From: Dehalococcoidia bacterium UBA2777
Lineage (GTDB): Bacteria; Chloroflexota; Dehalococcoidia; UBA2247; UBA2777
Length of the DNA: 9,905 nucleotides
NCBI GenBank assembly: GCA_002352365.1
Contig: DEIJ01000028.1
Location: 1-9,905 of the forward strand
Direction: 5' to 3'
Shown piece by piece: positions 1 to 7,236 of this stretch. Each line of letters opens with the position of its first letter. Position 1 is the stretch's first letter. The position numbers and the translations under genes were made by a program. The notes under the pieces were generated by a model. That model worked only from the letters and a program-made list of their open reading frames with translations. It searched no databases and was not told where the DNA came from.

Positions 1-1
1 C

Positions 2-409
2 AGACACACCAATGATAACAGCCTTGTGGAGACTAAGAATGGCTCTGTAGTACGCAGAAACCTGGGATATGCCTATATCCCCCAGAGGTGCGCTGAAGTG
101 ATTAATGAGTTCAATAGAGACTTCTTCAATCCCTATATCAACTTCCACAGGCCTTGTTTCTTCCCGGTGACGGTGATCGATCATAAAGGCAAGGTGAAGA
201 AGACTTATCCCTATGAGGAGGTGATGACACCGTATGAAAAGCTGAGATTGTTGTCCGAAGCTGAGAACTACTTGCGTCCCCACATTACTTTAGAAAGGCT
301 GGAAGCGGTTGTCAATCAAATGAGCGACAATCAATTTGCAGAAAGGATGGTGAAAGCCCGTTCCGATCTTTTTCAACAAATCGCAAGATTTGCTAACCGA
401 GTTGCCTGA
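2..409 (+). CDS. Integrase-core DDE transposase, C-terminal part (truncated by window edge)
   Basis: The frame is open from base 2 to the TGA at 407-409, so the gene begins outside the window. The visible part starts with R-HTNDNSLVETKNGSVVRR. This matches the block around the catalytic glutamate of integrase-core (rve) transposases, where N-D-x-x-x-V-E-x-K-N-G-S-x-V-R-R is typical; the E of LVETKN is the probable third catalytic acid. The rest is the usual C-terminal tail: a short beta region around PVTVIDHKGKVKKTY, a TPYEKLRLL segment and a helical end finishing FANRVA. An internal GTG at 26 could be read as a start, but it lies inside the catalytic block and is not a true start. The first two catalytic aspartates lie upstream and cannot be checked, so I cannot say whether the element is intact. 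Family recognition is good; the exact IS family is not resolved. Confidence 0.8.
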   Translation, partial: RHTNDNSLVETKNGSVVRRNLGYAYIPQRCAEVINEFNRDFFNPYINFHRPCFFPVTVIDHKGKVKKTYPYEEVMTPYEKLRLLSEAENYLRPHITLERLEAVVNQMSDNQFAERMVKARSDLFQQIARFANRVA

Positions 410-415
410 GGCCGT

Positions 416-461
416 TTTCTTTCTTTTATCCCCATATCCACACCGTCCACAAAGAAAGAAA
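416..461. repeat. 11-bp inverted repeat (polypyrimidine/polypurine hairpin)
   Basis: TTTCTTTCTTT at 416-426 is the exact reverse complement of AAAGAAAGAAA at 451-461, with a 24-base loop. It begins seven bases after the transposase stop. It could form a weak hairpin ending the transposase transcript, but there is no GC-rich stem or trailing T-run, so a Rho-independent terminator is doubtful. It may instead be part of the insertion-sequence end. Confidence 0.4.
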
Positions 462-488
462 GGGTTATTACTGCTACTACTATACTTC

Positions 489-562
489 AGGCTCATTCTT
501 CAATTAGAATAGACTGAATTTGGTAAGACTCTTTGATACCCCTTTCAAGGTAGAATGAGCCT
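489..562. repeat. Perfect 11-bp inverted repeat flanking 52 bases
   Basis: AGGCTCATTCT at 489-499 and AGAATGAGCCT at 552-562 are exact reverse complements. The 74-base unit lies between the transposase fragment and the hydrolase gene and contains no ORF. It could be the remnant of a small non-autonomous element or a long-loop hairpin in the leader of the downstream gene. No flanking target duplication is obvious. Confidence 0.45.
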
Positions 563-570
563 TACACCAG

Positions 571-592
571 GGATGTGCTCAGGATGTGCTCA
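571..592 (+). repeat. Tandem 11-bp repeat, two copies
   Basis: GGATGTGCTCA occurs twice head to tail at 571-581 and 582-592. It sits directly upstream of the ribosome binding site GAGGAGG (595-601) of the metallo-hydrolase. It is probably a slippage duplication in the 5' untranslated region; a regulatory role is possible but unsupported. Confidence 0.7.
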
Positions 593-602
593 GTGAGGAG
601 GT

Positions 603-1541
603 ATGATGATATATTTAATGATTCGTTTCAATAAAGGAAAGCGAAAGGCAGAGGAACACTGGCAACAATCTACTGTACAGAAGATAGCAGATTTAGGAGC
701 AACGAAATCTCTTGAGATATTGCCCCTGATTGACTGGCATACAAGTACAAGTCATGAGGATTTGAAGGGTGAGGCTGGTGTCTCCTACCTGATCAAGACT
801 GATGAGAACTCGGTTTTATTCGATGTTGGGCTTAACTCAAGACAGAGTGACCCATCGCTTTTGTTACAAAATATGAAACAGTTAGGGATCACCACAGATG
901 ATTTCGACATTATTGTAATCTCCCACAATCACCTTGACCATGTAGGTGGAATGAAGTGGCAGAGACGCAGATCATTTTCCTTGACAACCCATCAAATTGA
1001 GTTGGGAGAGAAAGCAGTGTATACGCCTATACTGATGGCTTATCAGGGGCTTAATCCCATTTGTACAGAAAATCCAACAGTTATTGCAAAAGGGATTGCT
1101 ACTATTGGAGCAATATCCAATCAGGATTTTCTCATGGGCAGGATATTAGAACAGGCATTGGCGGTTAATGTTGAAGGAAAGGGTATCGTACTTATTATAG
1201 GATGCGGTCATCAAACTTTATCCAAAATCATAAAGCGTGCTGAAGCCTTGTTCGAAGAACCGATTTACGGTGTTATTGGAGGTCTTCATTATCCAGTAAC
1301 GGATTCACGGTACAAAGTAATGGGGATTAAAATTCAGAAGTATTTAGGAACATGTAAACTCCCATGGAGACCAATTACAATAGCTGAGGTACAAGAAAAC
1401 ATCGATTTCTTAAAGAAGCAGAATCCTAAAATTGTGGGACTTTCGCCACATGATAGCTGTGATGCTAGTATTGCAACATTTCGCAGTGCCTTTCAAAATT
1501 CTTATAAAGAGATCAAGGTAGGCGAAAAGATAATTATGTGA
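603..1541 (+). CDS. Metallo-beta-lactamase-fold hydrolase, DHPPP-synthase-like subfamily
   Basis: This is a 312-residue soluble protein of the metallo-beta-lactamase superfamily, most like the group named after 7,8-dihydropterin-6-methyl-4-(beta-D-ribofuranosyl)-aminobenzene-5'-phosphate synthase. Visible motifs are the first-strand aspartate in LFDVG (D74), the metal motif SHNHLDHVGG (H108, H110, D112, H113), GCGH (H203), GGLH (H229) and a C-terminal SPHDSCDAS (H283). In many relatives the last block reads HCTG, so its middle residues differ here. Together these can supply a two-metal site; the real substrate cannot be deduced. The start is supported by GAGGAGG at 595-601. Two in-frame ATGs, 603 and 606, follow, and 606 has the better spacing (4 bases). 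The first 35 or so residues are a basic extension. No operon partner is seen; the gene stands alone between a transposase fragment and a degraded region. Confidence 0.85.
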   Translation: MMIYLMIRFNKGKRKAEEHWQQSTVQKIADLGATKSLEILPLIDWHTSTSHEDLKGEAGVSYLIKTDENSVLFDVGLNSRQSDPSLLLQNMKQLGITTDDFDIIVISHNHLDHVGGMKWQRRRSFSLTTHQIELGEKAVYTPILMAYQGLNPICTENPTVIAKGIATIGAISNQDFLMGRILEQALAVNVEGKGIVLIIGCGHQTLSKIIKRAEALFEEPIYGVIGGLHYPVTDSRYKVMGIKIQKYLGTCKLPWRPITIAEVQENIDFLKKQNPKIVGLSPHDSCDASIATFRSAFQNSYKEIKVGEKIIM

Positions 1542-1762
1542 ATAGATGCTTATTGCATTGTCTGGCAAGATCGTAGTAGCTGAATGCCGCAGTAGCAGAA
1601 TATATGCCCGTGCAGAATGTAATCGCAACTTTGGAGAGGAAAGTGGTCATGGCGGGAAGATAATAAGGGAGCCTTACTTGCAGTGCAATATCTCGCTGGT
1701 GGCTGTGGGAGGTGCTAAACTCAGGTAAGCCACAGCGGATTGGTGAAGCAAGGGTCGTCTAG

Positions 1763-1779
1763 AATTGTCCTGGACAATT
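1763..1779. promoter_or_regulatory. Perfect 17-bp palindrome, candidate operator
   Basis: AATTGTCCTGGACAATT has 8-bp arms around a single central base. A one-base loop makes an RNA hairpin unlikely, so a dimeric DNA-binding protein is the simplest reading. It lies 33 bases before the ATG of the truncated alpha/beta-hydrolase, where an operator would be expected. No convincing -35/-10 pair was found beside it. Confidence 0.45.
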
Positions 1780-1812
1780 GGCTTCAGAGATTTCTGTGAT
1801 GAAGTGATTCAC

Positions 1813-1884
1813 ATGAAAGCGAAGATAAACTACATAGGGTTATATTATGAGCTACACGGAGAAGGTGAGCCAATTATTTTTTGA
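1813..1884 (+). pseudogene. Alpha/beta-hydrolase N-terminal remnant
   Basis: From ATG 1813 the frame reads MKAKINYIGLYYELHGEGEP then IIF and TGA at 1882-1884. The pattern K-x-N-x-x-x-L-Y-Y-E-x-H-G-x-G-x-P-hydrophobic is the standard N-terminus of alpha/beta-fold hydrolases (epoxide hydrolase, haloperoxidase and lactonase types), leading to the oxyanion HG motif. Here the frame stops exactly where that HG turn should come, and nothing recognisable as the catalytic core (G-x-S-x-G, D, H) follows before dnaJ. One other frame stays open from about 1875 to 1960 but has no hydrolase motif. I read it as a broken gene whose body was lost; a 23-residue real peptide is much less likely. Confidence 0.5.
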
Positions 1885-1981
1885 ACTTGGTGCGAGGTTC
1901 AGTTCCGAGGTGGTAGCTAGCCTCTCCTCGGGTTGGATTCCCACCAACTGGATAGTGTGAGCTCTGCTCGGCACATTCATC

Positions 1982-2965
1982 TTAGGCACCCCTCAATGTG
2001 ACCAGTTCCTGGAATATCTTACGCTCCCTATCTGAAAGCCTCTCTGGTAAAACGACTTTGACTTCAGCATACAAATCCCCTTTGTTCTCTGGACACTTGA
2101 GCCTGGGAGCGCCTTTACCCTTCAGACGGATGAGCTTGCCATTCTGCGTCCCTGCCGGGATATTAAGTTTCACTCTGCCGCTTATGGTGGACACATCAAC
2201 CTCGTCTCCCAATACCGCAGTGGTCAGCGGCACCGAAATGCTGGTGTAGAGATCATCCCCTTTTCGCTCAAAGATGGGGTGTGATTTAACCTGTGTAACT
2301 AGGTATAGGTCGCCTGGTGGACCCCCAGCGATGCCAGGGCCTCCCTGACCAGCAAGTCTGATGCGCAATCCATCCTGCGCCCCTGGTGGAATCTTGGCCT
2401 CGATAGTTCTGGTGGCACCGTTGCCATCACCTAGCTGCATGATTCTAGTGGTACCGCTAAAGGTTTCTTCCAGTGTTATCTCCACCGGGTGCTCCACATC
2501 CCTGCCCTTTTGAGGCGCGGGACGGTGCTGCTTGTAAACTTCCGCTCCGGGGTCGCCGAAGAAAGTATAGAAGAAGTTAGAGAAGCCACTGGATGAACCG
2601 AAGAGGTCTTGCATTTCCTCTTGAGTCATTGTTTGATACTCATAGTGGGGCTGTCCGCTACCGCCGTGCTGGAACCCAAATTGGCTCCAGTCAAATGGCT
2701 GACCCTGAGCGCTACTACCGGCCTGATGCCACTGCTCGTATTGCTTCCAGTTGTCTCCAAGCTGGTCATATTTCTTGCGCTTTTCGGCGTCACCGAGCAC
2801 CTCGTATGCCTCGTTTATCTCCTTGAACCTGGCCTCGGCCCCTTTGTTGCCGGGGTTGACATCGGGATGATACTGCCGTGCCAGCCGGCGGTAAGCCTTC
2901 TTCAGCTCTTCTTGGGTAGTGTTTTTATCCACGCCCATGATCTTGTAATAGTCCTTGTATTCCAT
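1982..2965 (-). CDS. dnaJ: DnaJ-type co-chaperone without zinc finger (CbpA / class B Hsp40)
   Basis: This 327-residue J-protein delivers unfolded clients to DnaK and stimulates its ATPase. The J domain covers residues 1-70 with the obligatory HPD at 33-35 and a KYDQLG end. A Gly/Phe-rich, Gln-rich linker follows (about 75-155). The C-terminal client-binding domains run from GRDVEHPVEITLEETFSG (about 155) through GDLYLVTQVKSHPIFERKGDDLY and a second GDLYAEVKVVLPE to the end. There are no CxxCxGxG repeats, so it is the class B/CbpA type, not classical DnaJ. The start ATG at 2963-2965 has a weak AAGGGA site upstream. It lies 101 bases downstream of dnaK on the same strand, consistent with a bicistronic chaperone operon. 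The name cbpA would fit equally well. Confidence 0.93.
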   Translation of the reverse strand: MEYKDYYKIMGVDKNTTQEELKKAYRRLARQYHPDVNPGNKGAEARFKEINEAYEVLGDAEKRKKYDQLGDNWKQYEQWHQAGSSAQGQPFDWSQFGFQHGGSGQPHYEYQTMTQEEMQDLFGSSSGFSNFFYTFFGDPGAEVYKQHRPAPQKGRDVEHPVEITLEETFSGTTRIMQLGDGNGATRTIEAKIPPGAQDGLRIRLAGQGGPGIAGGPPGDLYLVTQVKSHPIFERKGDDLYTSISVPLTTAVLGDEVDVSTISGRVKLNIPAGTQNGKLIRLKGKGAPRLKCPENKGDLYAEVKVVLPERLSDRERKIFQELVTLRGA

Positions 2966-3066
2966 CGTCCCTTACCTAGTGTGGGGGCAGGGCTTCGTTG
3001 TGAGCTTGCCCAGGGCTTGATTGAGGGGCATAGCCTAACGACTCATCCCCACCCCCTACATTATTC

Positions 3067-4947
3067 TTATACCTCCCGGAATTCACCTTCTACCGTACCT
3101 TCTGACTTTCCACTATGGTATCCATCTCCAGCGGCAGCTCCGGCATAACTGTATACTGCCGAGCCAATGCGCTGCATTACTGACTCAAGTTCCTCCACAG
3201 CCCTGTTGATCTGATAGATATCTCCACTCTGCAAGGCAGAGCGGACAGCAGCTATTTTACCCTCTGCCTCTGATCTCAAATCCGCAGGCACTCGATCTCC
3301 TACCTCGCGTAAGGTCTTCTCTGTAGTGTAGGCCAGGTTATCAGCGCGGTTTCTAGTCTCCACCTCTTCACGTCGCTTGCGGTCTTCCTCAGCATGAAGT
3401 TCCGCCTCCCGCACCATGCTGTCGACCTCCTCCTTGGAGAGGCCGGAGCTGGCGGTGACGGTTATCTTCTGCTCCTTGCCAGTGCCCTTGTCCCGAGCGG
3501 AGACGTTAAGGATGCCATTGGCGTCGATGTCGAAGGCAACCTCGATCTGAGGCATGCCCCTGGGGGCGGGCAGAACGCCATCGAGCATGAAGCGCCCGAT
3601 AGTTTTGTTTTCCACCGCCATCGGTCGTTCCCCCTGGAGGACATGGATATCCACACCGGGCTGGTTGTCCGCTGCCGTGGTGAAGACCTGGCTCTTCTGG
3701 GTAGGGATGGTGGTGTTTCTGGGAATAAGCGGTGTCATCACTCCACCCAGGGTCTCGATACCCAGGGTCAGCGGGGTCACGTCCAGAAGCAGGACATCCC
3801 TGACTTCTCCCTTCAAGACCCCAGCCTGGATGGCAGCCCCTATTGCCACTACCTCGTCAGGGTTGACACCCTTATGGGGCTCCTTGCCGAAAAGCTCTTT
3901 CACCTTCTCCACCACTGCTGGCATCCTGGTCTGGCCACCAACCAGTATCACTTGGTCGATGTTGCGCGGCGCAAGCCCGGCATCGGACAGAGCTTGCTTT
4001 GTTGGTGCCACCGTCTCTTCGATAAGGTTAGCCACCAGTTGCTCCAGCTTGGCCCGGGTTAAGGTCATTGTCAGGTGTCTGGGGCCATTCGAATCAGCGG
4101 TGATGAACGGCAGGTTGATCTCCGTCTGCATCACTGATGAGAGCTCACACTTGGCCTTCTCCGCCGCTTCTTTGAGCCGCTGGAGCGCCATCCGGTCGTG
4201 CCTGAGGTCAATACCCTGCTCCCGCTTGAATTCGTCTACGATCCAGTTGATTATCCCCTGGTCAAAGTCGTCGCCGCCGAGATGGGTGTTGCCGTTGGTC
4301 GATTTGACCTGAAAGGTGCCCTCGCCCAGCTCCATGATGGAGATGTCGAATGTGCCCCCACCCAGGTCGAAGACGGCGATGGTCTGGTCTCTCTTTTTGT
4401 CGAGACCGTAGGCCAGAGCAGCAGCAGTAGGCTCATTGATGATCCTGAGCACCTCTAGCCCGGCTATTTTGCCAGCGTCTTTAGTTGCCTGGCGCTGGCT
4501 GTCGTTGAAATAGGCCGGCACAGTGATCACCGCCTGGGTAATTTTCTCCCCCAACTTCATCTCGGCATCCTGCTTCATCTTCTGCAGGATTGTCGCTGAG
4601 ATCTCGGGAGGTGAGTAGGTGTGGCCTCCCATTACTACATGGGCATCGCCGTTGGCTGCCTCCACGATCTTGAACGGCAGGACTTTGATGTCCCTCTGCA
4701 CCTCAGTGTCAGTGTGCTTGCGGCCCATAAGGCGTTTGATGGAGAAGATGGTGTTCTCCGGATTGGTCACCGCCTGGCGCTTGGCGGATTGCCCTACGTA
4801 CCGCTCACCGTTTTTAGCGTTCACTGCCGCTACCGAGGGTATGACCCGACCACCCTCGCCGCTTTCGATGACCATCGGCTCCCCGGCCTCCATCACCGCC
4901 ATGCAGGAGTTAGTAGTCCCCAAGTCTATTCCCAATACTTTTGCCAT
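3067..4947 (-). CDS. dnaK: Hsp70 molecular chaperone DnaK
   Basis: A full-length 626-residue Hsp70 that binds and releases unfolded polypeptides through an ATP cycle in the cytoplasm. The N-terminal ATPase has phosphate-1 GIDLGTTNS (6-14), TVPAYFNDSQRQATKDAG (142-159), IINEPTAAALAYG (169-181), phosphate-2 VFDLGGGTFD (192-201) and adenosine motif VILVGGQTRMP (333-343). The linker DVLLLDVTPLTLGIET (384-399) leads to the substrate-binding domain (about 400-505), then the helical lid and an acidic tail ending VEGEFREV, close to the usual EEVD-like bacterial end. The ATG at 4947 follows AAGGAGG with 8-base spacing. The large segment between ATPase lobes typical of bacterial DnaK is present. grpE and hrcA are not adjacent and no CIRCE element (TTAGCACTC-N9-GAGTGCTAA) was seen upstream, so control is probably by another heat-shock system or constitutive. 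Confidence 0.97.
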   Translation of the reverse strand: MAKVLGIDLGTTNSCMAVMEAGEPMVIESGEGGRVIPSVAAVNAKNGERYVGQSAKRQAVTNPENTIFSIKRLMGRKHTDTEVQRDIKVLPFKIVEAANGDAHVVMGGHTYSPPEISATILQKMKQDAEMKLGEKITQAVITVPAYFNDSQRQATKDAGKIAGLEVLRIINEPTAAALAYGLDKKRDQTIAVFDLGGGTFDISIMELGEGTFQVKSTNGNTHLGGDDFDQGIINWIVDEFKREQGIDLRHDRMALQRLKEAAEKAKCELSSVMQTEINLPFITADSNGPRHLTMTLTRAKLEQLVANLIEETVAPTKQALSDAGLAPRNIDQVILVGGQTRMPAVVEKVKELFGKEPHKGVNPDEVVAIGAAIQAGVLKGEVRDVLLLDVTPLTLGIETLGGVMTPLIPRNTTIPTQKSQVFTTAADNQPGVDIHVLQGERPMAVENKTIGRFMLDGVLPAPRGMPQIEVAFDIDANGILNVSARDKGTGKEQKITVTASSGLSKEEVDSMVREAELHAEEDRKRREEVETRNRADNLAYTTEKTLREVGDRVPADLRSEAEGKIAAVRSALQSGDIYQINRAVEELESVMQRIGSAVYSYAGAAAGDGYHSGKSEGTVEGEFREV

Positions 4948-5383
4948 TTCGATTCCTCCTTCTTTCTTTTTGATATTCTCAACTTATGATGGGCTATGCG
5001 CCCCCCATCTATCAGCCAGACTTATTCTAGATTATGGGACGGCCTTTGTATGCGACTTTTGTCTCAAAACTCCAATTAACCCAATCAATCAACAATCTTT
5101 CTAATCGCCTCCGCTACAGATTGCCTTGGCAAGCGATTCAGCCGACACTGCCACAGACTTGGTTGTCATAATCAGAAGCAGAAGGCGATTCACCAAGGGA
5201 GGAGATGAAGGAATCAGTATGTGTGGTGCAAAGTTGGGTGTGGAGTGCTGTATATACCAAATATGTGATTTAATTATCCCCTCCTTTGGTTACATATTAG
5301 ACGATTTAATTCAGCCGATTTCTGTCCTTTGTGGTATTCTTTAGAGTAGGATATGCCGATTCCTCTTTCCACCACTTTCGGGA
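4948..5383. other. Non-coding region upstream of dnaK, also 5' flank of the group II intron
   Basis: This 436-base stretch should carry the dnaK promoter on the minus strand. Weak -10-like hexamers TAGAAT (5029-5024) and CATAAT (5036-5031) lie about 80 bases before the dnaK start, without a good -35 at correct spacing. It also contains an inverted repeat at 5260-5298. The last 74 bases (5310-5383) are open in the frame that would join the downstream transporter remnant after intron removal. No recognisable protein was found in the 72-codon frame 5126-5344. Confidence 0.6.
5260..5298. promoter_or_regulatory. Inverted repeat AATATGTGA / TTACATATT, candidate operator
   Basis: AATATGTGA at 5260-5268 and TTACATATT at 5290-5298 are reverse complements at eight of nine positions, with a 21-base spacer. 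The pair lies upstream of the intron-split transporter remnant, where a metal-responsive repressor site could be expected, but the sequence does not match a consensus I can name. An AT-rich coincidence is possible. Confidence 0.3.
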
Positions 5384-5756
5384 GTGCGCCAAGACAAAGC
5401 CTCATTCATCCAGGGGGTGAGATTCCCTCCCCGCCAAGGCTTAGCCAGCCAGCGGGAATCGAGTCTTGCGTGGTGGGAGGCAACGATTACCACGAAGCGT
5501 AGACAGAGCGACCGACAGGCCATAACGCAAGTGAAGCGATACAGCCTCGTAAAGTTGATGGAGCAGATGCCGACCGTGTTCCCATTCGGGAAGGCAATAG
5601 TAGGCGCGGGCTTTGGCGACTGCGCTGGAGAATCTGCCGGGGTCGAAGAGCATGGCATGCCGGGAAAAGGATGGATGAAGGAACTTGGGAAGCCCACGGG
5701 GGTCTCAGGTGAGTAGCGGAAGCAAAGCGGTGAAGCCGAGCGACCGTGATGCCCTC

Positions 5757-7166
5757 ATGGGTGGCGGATCGGCCTGTAATACTGAAGATGCGGGGCAATG
5801 CCCGCGGAGGGAAGGGGCCGAGCAGGATAGCTTGCCTGGCAAGGGACACACGGCTGCACCTGAGGCAGAGATACCCGTGTTCACAAAACTTGCTGGGCTA
5901 GTGGCGTTGACAAGGAAGGAGGAGCGACTCACCAATGTCATCCAGTATGTGGACGAAGAGATGCTACACCTGGCGTTTCGCTCACTGCGGAAGCAAGCAG
6001 CGCCAGGGATAGACGGACAGAGCTACGAAGACTATGAGGCGAACCTAGAGCAAAACCTGCGGGGTTTATATGCACGGTTGAAGAGTGGACGGTATCGAGC
6101 ACCCGTTATTCGCCGGGCATACATCCCCAAAGGAAATGGGGAGTGCCGCCCAATAGGCATCACCACAATCGAGGATCGAGTGGTGCAGAAGGCGGTGGCG
6201 TGGGTGCTCTCAGCGATCTACGAGCAGGACTTCCTGGAATGCTCCCACGGGTTTAGGCCGAAGCGGAGTCCGCATACGGCGCTGCACCGCCTTCGTGAGG
6301 GAATGATGCAGCACTGGGCGCGATATGTCGTAGAGGTGGATATTGTGGGGTGTTTTGACCACGTGAACCACGCCTGGCTGCGGGAGTTTGTACGGCATCG
6401 AGCCAACGATGGTGGGCTCCTACGACTCCTGGACAAATGGCTAAAGGCTGGAGTCATGGAGAATGGAGTGGTCACTCGATCCAGTGACGGGACGCCGCAA
6501 GGCGGACCAATCAGCCCGATGTTGGCAAACATCTACCTGCACTATGTGCTAGACTTGTGGTTCGAACGACATTTCAAGAAGAGTTGCCGAGGATTTGCAG
6601 AGCTAACGCGGTTCGCGGATGACTTCGTAGTGGTGTTTCGGGACTATGGGGATGCTACCCGGTTTCGGCGGGAGGTGGAGGAGCGGCTGGCCTCCTTCGG
6701 GATGCAGGTCGCTCCAGAAAAGACAGCTATGCTGTGCTTCGATGGCAATCTCTTGAAGGGATCAGGCCAGCCGGGGATAAGACCGGATACCTTTACCTTC
6801 CTGGGGTTCAGCCATTTTCTGAAGAGGACACGTGCAGGTAAGGTGAACATTGTGCGGATGCCAAGTGTGAAGACGCGGGAGCGTTTTCTGCGTAGGATCA
6901 CGACCTGGCTCAAGGCGAATAAGCATCTAAGTGTCTGGAAGCAGCAAGCCTACCTGGTGAAGGCACTGGACGGTTACTACCAGTATTTCGGGCTTCGTCT
7001 GTGTTGGACAAAGCTCAGCGGTGTCCGCCAGCGGGTGCGGAGAATATGGCAGAGGACACTGCAGCGCCGGAGTCAACGGGCAGGGCGCACCTGTAACTGG
7101 GCAACCCTGGATGCCAAACCATGGTTCCAACTTCCGAAGCCGAGGCTGACACAGACGTGGGTATAA
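5757..7166 (+). CDS. ltrA: Group II intron-encoded reverse transcriptase/maturase
   Basis: The 469-residue protein is both RNA-splicing cofactor and reverse transcriptase for the surrounding intron. Residues from ATG 5757: RT-0/RT-1 region with LRKQAAPGIDG (77-87) and PVIRRAYIPKGNGECRPIGI (115-135), VEVDIVGCFD (193-202, first catalytic Asp in RT3), GTPQGGPISPMLANIYL (245-261), catalytic RFADDF (285-290, the FADD variant of YADD), then TFLGFSH (347-353) and a thumb/maturase X domain with LVKALDGYYQYFG. It ends LPKPRLTQTWV with no HNH endonuclease domain. All catalytic residues are present and the frame is unbroken. The start is uncertain: the frame stays open to a TTG at 5685, and GTG at 5901 is also possible. 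I chose ATG 5757 because homology starts near residue 40 of that product, although the ribosome site is weak. The gene symbol is generic. Confidence 0.93.
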   Translation: MGGGSACNTEDAGQCPRREGAEQDSLPGKGHTAAPEAEIPVFTKLAGLVALTRKEERLTNVIQYVDEEMLHLAFRSLRKQAAPGIDGQSYEDYEANLEQNLRGLYARLKSGRYRAPVIRRAYIPKGNGECRPIGITTIEDRVVQKAVAWVLSAIYEQDFLECSHGFRPKRSPHTALHRLREGMMQHWARYVVEVDIVGCFDHVNHAWLREFVRHRANDGGLLRLLDKWLKAGVMENGVVTRSSDGTPQGGPISPMLANIYLHYVLDLWFERHFKKSCRGFAELTRFADDFVVVFRDYGDATRFRREVEERLASFGMQVAPEKTAMLCFDGNLLKGSGQPGIRPDTFTFLGFSHFLKRTRAGKVNIVRMPSVKTRERFLRRITTWLKANKHLSVWKQQAYLVKALDGYYQYFGLRLCWTKLSGVRQRVRRIWQRTLQRRSQRAGRTCNWATLDAKPWFQLPKPRLTQTWV

Positions 7167-7200
7167 CCTTCGTATTGCCACGCAACGGATCTGTTCTGGG

Positions 7201-7233
7201 GAGCCCGGTGCGGGAAATTCGCACGCCGGGTTC
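7201..7233 (+). ncRNA. Group II intron domain V (catalytic hairpin)
   Basis: The segment starts GAGCCCGGTGCG and ends CGCCGGGTTC. The lower stem GAGCCCGG pairs with CCGGGTTC through eight pairs, including one G-T, and contains the catalytic AGC triad. A two-base CG bulge on the 3' strand separates it from the upper stem TGCG/CGCA, capped by a GAAA-containing loop. This is the standard domain V architecture, about 33 bases against the usual 34. It holds the catalytic metal site of the ribozyme. Confidence 0.9.
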
Positions 7234-7236
7234 TGA

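Larger units (their letters stand above)
1542..1981. other. Gene-poor decayed region between the metallo-hydrolase and the dnaJ end
   Basis: There is no intact gene here. It contains a GCTGTGG/CCACAGC hairpin candidate (1702-1708 and 1730-1736), a perfect palindrome at 1763-1779, an alpha/beta-hydrolase N-terminal remnant at 1813-1884, and two short inverted repeats near the dnaJ end (CCGAGG 1906-1911 with CCTCGG 1926-1931; GTTGG 1932-1936 with CCAAC 1944-1948). The last two could act in 3' processing of the dnaKJ transcript but lack a T-run. A 60-codon open frame from 1546 has no family resemblance and no clear ribosome site, so I do not call it. Confidence 0.6.

Noticed and set aside
1546..1728. 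60-codon open frame just after the metallo-hydrolase
   Set aside because: No ribosome site, no family resemblance, and basic/cysteine-rich composition typical of a chance frame.
1905..1950. tRNA-like T-arm (GGGTTGGATTCCC) near the dnaJ end
   Set aside because: No acceptor stem, D-arm or anticodon arm can be formed at correct distances; it is just a short hairpin.
2609..3148. 179-codon hydrophobic frame on the plus strand
   Set aside because: It is antisense to dnaJ and the dnaK end; the minus-strand proteins are unmistakable.
4948..5100. CIRCE or sigma-32-type heat-shock promoter for dnaK
   Set aside because: No CIRCE repeat was found, and the only sigma-32-like halves (TTGAGA and TCCCAT) are 22 bases apart, too far for that promoter class.
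5126..5344. 72-codon frame upstream of the intron
   Set aside because: No ribosome site or family similarity; it ends at a stop before the intron and does not continue into the transporter frame.
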